Source: a bacterium (GTDB lineage: Bacteria > Patescibacteriota > JAUYIX01). From it: 13,653 nucleotides of DNA. The position numbers were made by a program, and so were the translations under genes. The notes beneath the pieces were generated by a model. That model had not been told where the DNA came from, searched no databases, and worked only from the letters and a program-made list of their open reading frames with translations. Positions within the stretch are counted from its first letter, which is position 1, and the number at the start of each line of letters is the position of its first letter. The stretch is taken from the NCBI GenBank assembly GCA_030688115.1, contig JAUYIX010000029.1:1-13653 (forward strand), in the 5' to 3' direction. Below, one piece after another: positions 6,728 to 12,889 of the stretch.

Positions 6728-8383
6728 TTATGAGACTAGGCTAGGTGGAGCAACAACTCGTAATAACTCCTCGAGTGTCGTGACCCCCCGCTTTACTTTG
6801 TCGACACCATTCTCAAACAGCGATTGCGCGCCCTGACTCTGTGCCAATTGCCAAACTTGCTGGGCCGAGGGTCCCTTAAGGACGAGGTTTTGCATCTCAG
6901 GACTCACAACAATAATTTCAAAAACGCCGGTTCTGCCTGAGAATCCCGTTCCATTGCAAGCATCGCAGCCTTTGCTTTTATAGAGTGTCACGTTTTTACC
7001 AGAAAAAAATGAGCTGACTATCGGACCGTACGCCGCAATCTCGGTCGGTGAGATGGACACACTGTATTTGCACTGTTCACAAATTTTTCTGACGAGCCGC
7101 TGTGCTATGATCACGTTCAAGGTGGAGGCCAGCAAAAAAGGTTCTGCCCGCATGTCCAATAGGCGCGGAATCGCCGAGGCGGCATCATTTGCATGAAAAG
7201 TTGAGAGCAGCAGATGCCCCGTCAATGCCGCATTGACGGCGATCTCGGCGGTCTCCTCATCTCTAATCTCACCAACCAAAATAATATCGGGATCCTGGCG
7301 AACAATAGAACGTAAGCCTTTGGCAAACGTTAAGTTAGTCTGCAGGTTGACCTGGATTTGATTGACACCCCCCACCCGATACTCAACGGGATCCTCGATT
7401 GTCGTTATGTTTATCTCCGGACGATTAAGCAATCGCAATAGCGCGTACAGCGTCGTCGTTTTTCCGGAGCCGGTCGGGCCGGTCACAAGAATCATGCCAA
7501 ATGGTTTTTTGGCGTTCTCCTCGATCTGGCTTTGATCATCTCCAGAAAGACCAATATCCGCCAGGCTGAACCCCCGGACATAATGCGCCAGGATACGGAT
7601 TGCAATTTTTTCTCCGCCCAAGGTTGGCACTATGGAAATACGCAGATCGACGGTCTTGGTGCGGCCCTCAAAGCGCATCGAGCCGTCCTGCGCAGAAAAA
7701 TGCTCGTCAATGCGTAAATGCGCTTGCACTTTAATACGGTTAAGGATGTTCTCATAAAACTTTTTTGGGAACCTACCGGCCTCATGCAAAACCCCGTCAA
7801 TCCTAAACCTAATAACCAAATCTTTGTCTTGAGGCTCAAAGTGCACGTCCGAGGCTCGATAGGCAATCGCGTCTTCGATAATCTCAAAAATAAGCTCCGG
7901 CGCCACCCGCTTACTCTCAGCAACGATTTGAGCAAAGCGAGTCTCGAGCGCTTTGCGGTAAAAAATAAATGCGGCGTCGATATCCTCGCTGACCGAGTAG
8001 GCCAAGATGACCTGCACATTCGGGAACAGTTGCGGAAAGACCTCGGTCAACTCCGGCTGCTGCGGATTGTCAGTTGTTACCGTGACCTGTCCCTCCTTTT
8101 CTTCAAAAAGGACCAACCGATATTTTGTTGCAATCTCCTCAGGGATACGCATGACCTGCTCTCGGTTGGCCGCGTTGGAGTTGAGATCCGCATAAGGGAC
8201 ATTAAACGCCTCGGCGATTGCCTGTCCCAGTAAATCCTTGGTTATTAGACCCTGACCGGTCAAATAATCTATCAGCGAGGTACGATGCTCTTTGGCGTAG
8301 CTTTCGGCTAACTCGATGTCCTCCTTAGTGACATAGTTTTGGTTTAAGAGGAGCTCCTTTAGTTGTGAGTCCTCAAGCTTCAT
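6728..8383 (-). CDS. pilB: Type IV pilus assembly ATPase
   Basis: PilB is the hexameric cytoplasmic ATPase that drives pilus extension. The 551-residue protein has an N-terminal GspE/MshE-type regulatory domain (about 1-140) and a catalytic half. The latter carries Walker A GPTGSGKTT (302-310), the Asp box TIEDPVEY (328-335), Walker B DPDIILVGEIRDEETA (364-379) and the His box TGHLLLSTFHAND (388-400). A tetracysteine zinc module, CEQC (435-438) and CDAC (473-476), marks it as PilB/GspE rather than the retraction ATPase PilT. The ATG is at 8381-8383 and overlaps the TGA of the preceding receiver gene as ATGA, a classic coupling arrangement. No pilT is visible in the window, so retraction cannot be judged here. 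MshE-type N-domains can bind cyclic-di-GMP, but I did not confirm the binding residues. Confidence 0.96.
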   Translation of the reverse strand: MKLEDSQLKELLLNQNYVTKEDIELAESYAKEHRTSLIDYLTGQGLITKDLLGQAIAEAFNVPYADLNSNAANREQVMRIPEEIATKYRLVLFEEKEGQVTVTTDNPQQPELTEVFPQLFPNVQVILAYSVSEDIDAAFIFYRKALETRFAQIVAESKRVAPELIFEIIEDAIAYRASDVHFEPQDKDLVIRFRIDGVLHEAGRFPKKFYENILNRIKVQAHLRIDEHFSAQDGSMRFEGRTKTVDLRISIVPTLGGEKIAIRILAHYVRGFSLADIGLSGDDQSQIEENAKKPFGMILVTGPTGSGKTTTLYALLRLLNRPEINITTIEDPVEYRVGGVNQIQVNLQTNLTFAKGLRSIVRQDPDIILVGEIRDEETAEIAVNAALTGHLLLSTFHANDAASAIPRLLDMRAEPFLLASTLNVIIAQRLVRKICEQCKYSVSISPTEIAAYGPIVSSFFSGKNVTLYKSKGCDACNGTGFSGRTGVFEIIVVSPEMQNLVLKGPSAQQVWQLAQSQGAQSLFENGVDKVKRGVTTLEELLRVVAPPSLVS

Positions 8384-8754
8384 AGGCCTACTACACGCTT
8401 GACGTGCTCGACCACCCCACTCAAAGGTGTATCCGACTTAATAAAAAAGTCGGCCGCGCCAAGAGTCTTAGCCTTTTCTATATCCTCGGGCTGGTTGAGG
8501 TTTGAGACCACAACCACCGGGACGGAGATGCCCCTTTTTTTGAGTTCTTCCAAAACTGCAAACCCGTCAGTTTTTGGCATCATCAGATCAAGCAGAACCA
8601 CGTCAAACGTCTCGCTCTCAAGCATCTGTAATGCCTGCTCGCCATCAAAGACGGCCTTGGCTTCAAAACCGCTATGGTTCAGCTTAAGTTCCAGGGCTTT
8701 TGCGATTGGTCTCTCATCTTCTACAATGAGAACACGTTTTGGTTGGTCTGCCAT
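8380..8754 (-). CDS. Receiver-only response regulator heading the pilus operon
   Basis: This is a 124-residue CheY-like protein made of one receiver domain and nothing else. The visible residues are the acidic pocket E12/D13 (VEDE), phosphoacceptor D56 in LLDLMMP, switch Ser84 (VVSN) and Lys106 (FFIKSD). It has no DNA-binding or enzymatic output, so it probably acts by protein contact, perhaps on the PilB ATPase encoded next; that target is inferred from the 4-nt overlap with pilB. I chose ATG 8754 since the receiver fold begins directly after it. The reading frame stays open to 8925, but that extension has no recognisable protein features and would run antisense through the tRNA gene. There is no Shine-Dalgarno sequence; the bases before the ATG are C-rich. 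The kinase that phosphorylates it is unknown; the one at 115-2271 is a candidate. Confidence 0.92.
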   Translation of the reverse strand: MADQPKRVLIVEDERPIAKALELKLNHSGFEAKAVFDGEQALQMLESETFDVVLLDLMMPKTDGFAVLEELKKRGISVPVVVVSNLNQPEDIEKAKTLGAADFFIKSDTPLSGVVEHVKRVVGL

Positions 8755-8795
8755 AAGGGGGGTGTGCGAGGATCGATTACAGTGCTTTTGTAAGG

Positions 8796-8824
8796 ATCTT
8801 ATCATTGTGCGGTTTAATTGGCAC
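8796..8824 (-). promoter_or_regulatory. Candidate promoter of the pilus operon
   Basis: On the minus strand GTGCCA (8824-8819; 4 of 6 to TTGACA), a 17-nt spacer and TAAGAT (8801-8796) form a promoter-like pair, and TGA just before the -10 gives an extended -10 (TGATAAGAT). The start would fall near 8789, leaving a leader of about 35 nt before the receiver gene. The support is moderate and from sequence alone. Confidence 0.4.
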
Positions 8825-8832
8825 GGGAAAAG

Positions 8833-8862
8833 TGGACAGCCACGCCAGGTTTGATGTAGCTT
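8833..8862 (+). promoter_or_regulatory. Weak candidate promoter for tRNA-Leu
   Basis: TGGACA (8833-8838; 5 of 6 to TTGACA) lies 18 nt ahead of TAGCTT (8857-8862; 3 of 6 to TATAAT). Transcription would begin about 4-5 nt before the mature tRNA. The -10 match is poor, so this is tentative. If real, its -35 box sits 8 bp from the -35 of the opposite pilus-operon promoter. Confidence 0.25.
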
Positions 8863-8873
8863 GTCAATGCTCG

Positions 8874-8959
8874 GGGCGCGTGGCGGAATGGCAGACGCGC
8901 TGGCTTCAGGTGTCAGTGACCGCAAGGTCGTGGAGGTTCAAGTCCTCTCGCGCCCACCA
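8874..8959 (+). tRNA. tRNA-Leu (anticodon CAG)
   Basis: The 86-nt sequence folds as a class II tRNA. The acceptor stem is GGGCGCG with CGCGCCC, the discriminator is A and CCA is encoded at 8957-8959. The D-arm is GCG/CGC. The anticodon stem CTGGC/GTCAG has one G-U pair and the loop TTCAGGT reads anticodon CAG. The long variable arm GACC-GCAA-GGTC and T-arm GGAGG/CCTCT around TTCAAGT complete it. The long variable arm, discriminator A and CAG anticodon agree on leucine, decoding CUG. It is the only plus-strand gene, divergent from the pilus operon and convergent with the cupredoxin gene. Confidence 0.96.
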
Positions 8960-8996
8960 AAGCAAATACTAATTAGAGTACTTTTTGGGGTTGCTT
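8960..8996 (+). terminator. Weak terminator-like structure after tRNA-Leu
   Basis: Downstream of the CCA, TACT (8967-8970) can pair with AGTA (8977-8980) and is followed by CTTTTT (8981-8986). An outer pair AAGCAA (8960-8965) with TTGCTT (8991-8996) encloses it. The inner stem is short and AT-rich, so termination would be weak. The same region lies after the convergent cupredoxin gene, so it could serve either strand. Confidence 0.3.
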
Positions 8997-8998
8997 AG

Positions 8999-9403
8999 TT
9001 AACGGACCGTAACTTGGCCGTGCATCCCCAGCTCGGAGTGTCCCGCTACGGTACAGAGCACCTCGTAACTACCCGGGGCGGGATTATCAACGGTGATCGT
9101 TTGCGACTCGCCGACGCCAAGCGACACGTCAATGCCAAGATCTGTGACGACAAAAGTGTGGGGTATGCTCCCTTGGTTGGATAACTCAATGGAGTTTGAT
9201 ACTCCTGCTTGTAAAACAATCTCGCTTGGCCCAAAAGAATACTCGCTGAGCACAACAGAGGTCGTTGCGTCCGATGTCAGGCCCAAGTCAGTCGGCAGTT
9301 CTTGAGATTCGGCTATGTTAGAGGTTGTCGTCTTTGTGGAAGTGCATCCTACCAGCACAACGGACAATACCAGCATAAGTGCAACTCGATAAAATAGTGA
9401 CAT
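8999..9403 (-). CDS. Cupredoxin-family lipoprotein, predicted blue copper protein
   Basis: This is a 134-residue secreted protein. It has a short signal with the lipobox LVGC (Cys20), so it should be a lipoprotein on the outer face of the cytoplasmic membrane. After a Ser/Thr-rich linker (about 21-50) comes a single beta-barrel domain (about 50-134). The type-1 copper ligands can be placed: His82 in IPHTF, then Cys117, His122 and Met127 in the C-x4-H-x4-M loop near the C-terminus. This set is typical of plastocyanin- and halocyanin-like electron carriers. The partner redox protein is unknown, and no oxidase or other respiratory gene is nearby. The ATG is at 9401-9403 without a Shine-Dalgarno sequence, 11 nt after the helicase stop. 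A separate promoter lies inside the helicase 3' end. Copper binding is predicted from ligands; function beyond electron transfer or copper handling is open. Confidence 0.88.
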   Translation of the reverse strand: MSLFYRVALMLVLSVVLVGCTSTKTTTSNIAESQELPTDLGLTSDATTSVVLSEYSFGPSEIVLQAGVSNSIELSNQGSIPHTFVVTDLGIDVSLGVGESQTITVDNPAPGSYEVLCTVAGHSELGMHGQVTVR

Positions 9404-9414
9404 TTTTTGTATGA

Positions 9415-10815
9415 TTACGGTTTATTCGCTTGTAGTATACCACGTTGTATCACCCGACTCGGTAGCTGTTCGGTAAAGGGAGAATAATCTCCCTTGGGAG
9501 CACACAGGATCAGACGATCACGCGCGCGAGTCACCGCCACATAAAAAATATTTTGCTCCTCTTGCGCGCGATCATAGCTGGCGAGCTCTTGGAGCGGGAG
9601 CATATCACCTGCGGCTTGGATCGGAAATCCAAACCGGTTTTGGGCCACGTTTATCACGATCACTACCGGAGACTCAAGCCCTTTAAAGGCGTGGACCGTT
9701 GTGCGGCGGACTTTTTTGTACTCCGAGCGCACACGCTTTAGTTGATCGAGCGGCTGATGGGCACGCGCCAGTATCGTTATGTCGCGTTGTTGGTATCCCA
9801 GTGCAAGCAGCTCCCGAATCAACCTTACACATAGTCGGTCCTCCTCGTAGCGCGGGTACAAAATCAACCGGGGAGTATAGTTAGCCGCCCGTGCAGCCTT
9901 TATCAAACGGACAGGAGCTCCGGGGGCTGTGCTACCGGATACTTTTTTTGATAAAAACGTGTTGACCAATGCGATCACACGCGCATCCGACCGATAATTA
10001 AAAGAGAGTGACAAGCGCCGCTCGGCATTTGGGATGACTCCGGCCGACCCACGCCAGCCGTACAGCGACTGATTAGGATCACCAACCCAGGTCTGTGTCT
10101 GGGCCTTTGCGCAAAAGCGTTTAATAAGTGCTAACTCCGTTGCTGCCGCGTCTTGCACCTCATCGATCAACACGTGCTGATAAGAGGGAGCAAATCGAGT
10201 AGAGCCCGTGTGTGCCAACTGGATTAGATAACTAAAATCAGCAACACCATTTTTTTCTAGAACATGCGTGTAGGCAGCCAAAACCGCCAGTGTCAGGCGC
10301 GCACATGTATCACGCTCAGCGAGACTTTTAAGCTTAGCGCTCGCGGCATCAAGCCCCGCACTACGCAGGGTGCTAATCGCACTAAGCAATAATCGTAGCA
10401 AAAAAGGACGTGACCAATTTTTGTCGAGACAAAGCCGCTCAGCCATCTCGCGATATTGTCGGGCCGCGAGCACGCGTGCTCCGACTCGCCAGAGCAGGTC
10501 AAACTGCTCGACCTCGTTGAGCAAGCGGCCCGGTACCACATGCATCTTTTTGACTAACGAGAGTGCCCAAGCGTGAAAAGTTTTGACCTCGACATCTACC
10601 TGGCCGCGCTCGTGCAGTCGATCTCGAAGTTCTTGAGCCGCCTTACGGGCAAACGTCACGACCAATACATCTCGAGCGCGTGTATCGGATTTATCACAGA
10701 GCCGCGCAACCCGCTCAATAAGCACTCGCGTTTTACCCGACCCGGCCGGCGCCGAGAGAGACAAACGCGCGCTATCCGTGTTGACCGCAGCATATTGAAA
10801 AGCGTCCAGTTGCAC
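9415..10815 (-). CDS. Compact UvrD/PcrA-like SF1 DNA helicase
   Basis: This is an ATP-dependent 3'-5' superfamily 1A helicase-like protein of 466 residues. It has the Q motif near LDAFQ (3-7), Walker A APAGSGKT (22-29), motif Ia VVTFARKAAQELRDRL (52-67), motif II DEVQD (218-222), motif III GDPNQSLYGWRG (245-256), motif IV NYRS (273-276), motif V TVHAFKGLE (373-381) and motif VI FYVAVTRAR (424-432). All catalytic motifs look intact. Typical UvrD, Rep or PcrA proteins exceed 650 residues. The shortfall lies mainly between motifs IV and V, where only about 97 residues remain, so the 2B subdomain is largely missing; the region after motif VI is also very short. GTG at 10813-10815 is the start, because an in-frame TAG lies directly upstream. 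A role in repair or recombination is inferred from the family. The gene follows ftsH by 89 nt. Confidence 0.92.
   Translation of the reverse strand: MQLDAFQYAAVNTDSARLSLSAPAGSGKTRVLIERVARLCDKSDTRARDVLVVTFARKAAQELRDRLHERGQVDVEVKTFHAWALSLVKKMHVVPGRLLNEVEQFDLLWRVGARVLAARQYREMAERLCLDKNWSRPFLLRLLLSAISTLRSAGLDAASAKLKSLAERDTCARLTLAVLAAYTHVLEKNGVADFSYLIQLAHTGSTRFAPSYQHVLIDEVQDAAATELALIKRFCAKAQTQTWVGDPNQSLYGWRGSAGVIPNAERRLSLSFNYRSDARVIALVNTFLSKKVSGSTAPGAPVRLIKAARAANYTPRLILYPRYEEDRLCVRLIRELLALGYQQRDITILARAHQPLDQLKRVRSEYKKVRRTTVHAFKGLESPVVIVINVAQNRFGFPIQAAGDMLPLQELASYDRAQEEQNIFYVAVTRARDRLILCAPKGDYSPFTEQLPSRVIQRGILQANKP
9434..9442 (-). promoter_or_regulatory. Candidate extended -10 promoter for the cupredoxin gene
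   Basis: The minus-strand sequence TGGTATACT fits an extended -10 (TGn plus TATACT, 5 of 6 to TATAAT), located inside the last codons of the helicase gene. No clear -35 is present, which extended -10 promoters can tolerate. The start would be about 24 nt before the cupredoxin ATG, allowing it to be transcribed separately from the helicase. Confidence 0.4.
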
Positions 10816-10882
10816 CTAGCTCGTCTATCACAACCACCTTAACAAAAAATAAAGGAGCAAGACCGGCTAAGCGGGCCGCACC

Positions 10883-10906
10883 AAATTAGTGCCAAAAAAC
10901 TAATTT
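10883..10906 (-). repeat. Inverted repeat at the 3' end of ftsH
   Basis: AAATTAGT (10906-10899 on the minus strand) and ACTAATTT (10890-10883) form a perfect 8-bp AT-rich stem with an 8-nt loop. It starts inside the ftsH stop codon. No T-run follows directly; one (TTTATTTTTT) occurs about 30 nt later, around 10844-10853. It may stabilise or end the ftsH message, but it is not a textbook terminator. The rest of the 89-nt gap before the helicase holds a G+C-rich stretch with only a 4-bp stem and no convincing promoter. Confidence 0.4.
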
Positions 10907-12887
10907 AAGCGGGGTTTGGCGACTCACTTGGTCGCCCCAGAACCCCCGGGCTACCGGCCGCGGCTGATCCTCGCGCTTGGCCCGACTCCGGTCGTGGCTT
11001 TACAATTCGCTCCTCGGGAGCATGCTTTTTGGGAGTCTCGGGGATGTCGTCAAACATTTTGATAAAATCGGCCCGCTCAATCGTCTCAACCTCTATGAGC
11101 TTTTTTGCAATCTGATTAAGTTTTTCGCGGTAGGTCCGCACAATACCAAGTGCGACATCATACTGTTTGCTGATAAAGCGCTTGATCTCTGTATCAATTT
11201 TTGAGGCGGTCGCCTCGGAGTAATTGCGTTGCTCGCCAATATCACGTCCCAAAAAGACCATCTCGTCTTTTTCACCATAGGTAATCGGACCAAGTTCATC
11301 CGACATACCAAAGTTGATCACAAGCTTGCGTGCAAGATCAGTTGCACTCCGTAGATCGCTCGAGGCCCCGGTCGTGACCTCTTTAAATACTTCTTTTTCT
11401 GTAATAAATCCGGCCAGCATTACCGAGATATCCTCCAAAAACTCGTTGCGACTGTGCATGTGGCGATCCTGACTCGGGACTTTTAGCGTGTAGCCGCCGG
11501 CAGAACCTCGAGAGATTAACGAGACCTTATGAACCGGGTCAGTGTGCGGTAACATAGTGGCCACCAGGGCGTGACCGGCCTCATGATAGGCGGTGATTTC
11601 TTTTTCTTTGGGAGACAAAATATGACTCTTGCGCTCCGGTCCCAGCATGACTTTTTCGATCGAGCTTAATATCTCGCCCTGCCTAATCTTTTTGAGATTG
11701 CGGCGAGCGGTTAAGATCGCGGCCTCGTTGAGCAGGTTCTCCAAGTCCGCTCCGGTAAAACCCGGCGTGCGCTGGGCCACCTCCCTCAGATCAACGCCCG
11801 GGGCAAATATTTTGTTACGCCCATGCACCACTAAAATAGCTTCTCGATCTTTAATATCCGGACGGTCAATCACTACGCGCCGATCAAAACGTCCCGGACG
11901 CAAGAGCGCCGGATCAAGTACATCCGGCCGGTTGGTTGCAGCCAAAATAATGACGTTGGTATCCGTATCAAAACCATCCATCTCAACTAAAATCTGGTTG
12001 AGTGTCTGCTCTCGCTCATCATGGCTGCCGCCCAAACCGGCACCACGTTGCCGACCAACCGCATCAATCTCATCAATAAAAACCACCGAGGGCGCAGTTT
12101 TTTTAGCCTTGCGGAACAAATCGCGCACACGCGAGGCACCAACGCCCACAAACATCTCAACAAACTCAGACCCCGACAGATGGAAAAACGGCACGTTTGC
12201 CTCACCGGCAACCGCACGCGCCAGAAGTGTTTTACCGGTACCCGGTGCGCCGACTAACAGTGCTCCCTTTGGGATACGAGCGCCCAAATCCGTGTACTTG
12301 GTAGGCTGTTGCAAAAAACTAACGATCTCGGTGAGTTCGTCCTTGGCCTCTTGCATACCCGCCACGTCCTTAAATTTAACTTTTTTGCGCTTGGTCTCGG
12401 GCGAAGCCTCACGCGCACGAGTTTGTCCAAACGACATGGCACGTCGATTACCACTCTGCACCGACCGCAGGGTGAACCAAATAAACCCGGCGATCAGCAA
12501 AAACGGAATCAAAAATGGCAATATCGTGTTCAAGAAAAATGTCATGCCCTCGTTATTTCTGATCTCCAACTCAACTTTAGCGAGTTTCTCCGCTGTAACC
12601 CCCAAAGCGATTAGCTGCTCGGACAAGGCTGAGTTTTGCTCTTTGTCCGCTTTTTCTAGAGCACCATCGTTGAGCTCAATTTTTAACTCATCAACGCGTA
12701 CCTCGATCTTGCTGACCCGCTCCTCCTCAATTTGTGACACGAGCGTTGAGAGTGAGATGTCCTCAACCGGCTGTGCGGGAACTCGAGAGATAGTAAAGGC
12801 CGCGGCCACGATCATAAAGACCACGATACTGACCAGCAGGTTTTTGATGAGCGGACGGTTGGGTTGTTTACGCTGCTTTTGTGCCAT
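10905..12887 (-). CDS. ftsH: ATP-dependent membrane zinc metalloprotease
   Basis: FtsH extracts and degrades unneeded or damaged membrane and soluble proteins. The 660-residue sequence has a TM helix at about 17-35, an extracytoplasmic domain (about 36-117) and a second TM helix (about 118-140). The AAA+ module carries Walker A GAPGTGKT (213-220), Walker B VVFIDEID (268-275), the pore-loop region FVGVGASRVRD (246-256) and second-region-of-homology residues TNRPDVLDPALLRPGRFD (318-335). The protease has HEAGH (435-439, the zinc site) and an Asp ligand at D511 in TTGASSDLRSATDLAR. The C-terminal tail from about 617 is rich in Pro, Gly and charged residues and probably disordered. The ATG at 12885-12887 is 2 nt after tilS, has no Shine-Dalgarno sequence and is probably coupled to tilS translation. 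The tilS-ftsH order is widespread in bacteria. All catalytic residues appear present. Confidence 0.97.
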   Translation of the reverse strand: MAQKQRKQPNRPLIKNLLVSIVVFMIVAAAFTISRVPAQPVEDISLSTLVSQIEEERVSKIEVRVDELKIELNDGALEKADKEQNSALSEQLIALGVTAEKLAKVELEIRNNEGMTFFLNTILPFLIPFLLIAGFIWFTLRSVQSGNRRAMSFGQTRAREASPETKRKKVKFKDVAGMQEAKDELTEIVSFLQQPTKYTDLGARIPKGALLVGAPGTGKTLLARAVAGEANVPFFHLSGSEFVEMFVGVGASRVRDLFRKAKKTAPSVVFIDEIDAVGRQRGAGLGGSHDEREQTLNQILVEMDGFDTDTNVIILAATNRPDVLDPALLRPGRFDRRVVIDRPDIKDREAILVVHGRNKIFAPGVDLREVAQRTPGFTGADLENLLNEAAILTARRNLKKIRQGEILSSIEKVMLGPERKSHILSPKEKEITAYHEAGHALVATMLPHTDPVHKVSLISRGSAGGYTLKVPSQDRHMHSRNEFLEDISVMLAGFITEKEVFKEVTTGASSDLRSATDLARKLVINFGMSDELGPITYGEKDEMVFLGRDIGEQRNYSEATASKIDTEIKRFISKQYDVALGIVRTYREKLNQIAKKLIEVETIERADFIKMFDDIPETPKKHAPEERIVKPRPESGQARGSAAAGSPGVLGRPSESPNPA

Positions 12888-12889
12888 GA

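Noticed and set aside
7718..8233. A 171-codon open frame on the plus strand within pilB
   Set aside because: It is fully antisense to a pilB region whose protein has strong family signatures, and it has no domain or promoter of its own.
8755..8925. A 57-residue N-terminal extension of the first receiver protein
   Set aside because: It would run antisense through tRNA-Leu, lacks protein-like features, and the receiver fold begins right at the ATG at 8754.
8874..8959. The tRNA-Leu as an integration (attachment) site for a mobile element
   Set aside because: No integrase, no direct repeat of the tRNA 3' end and no phage-like gene are seen in the window; the neighbouring genes look like stable chromosomal genes.
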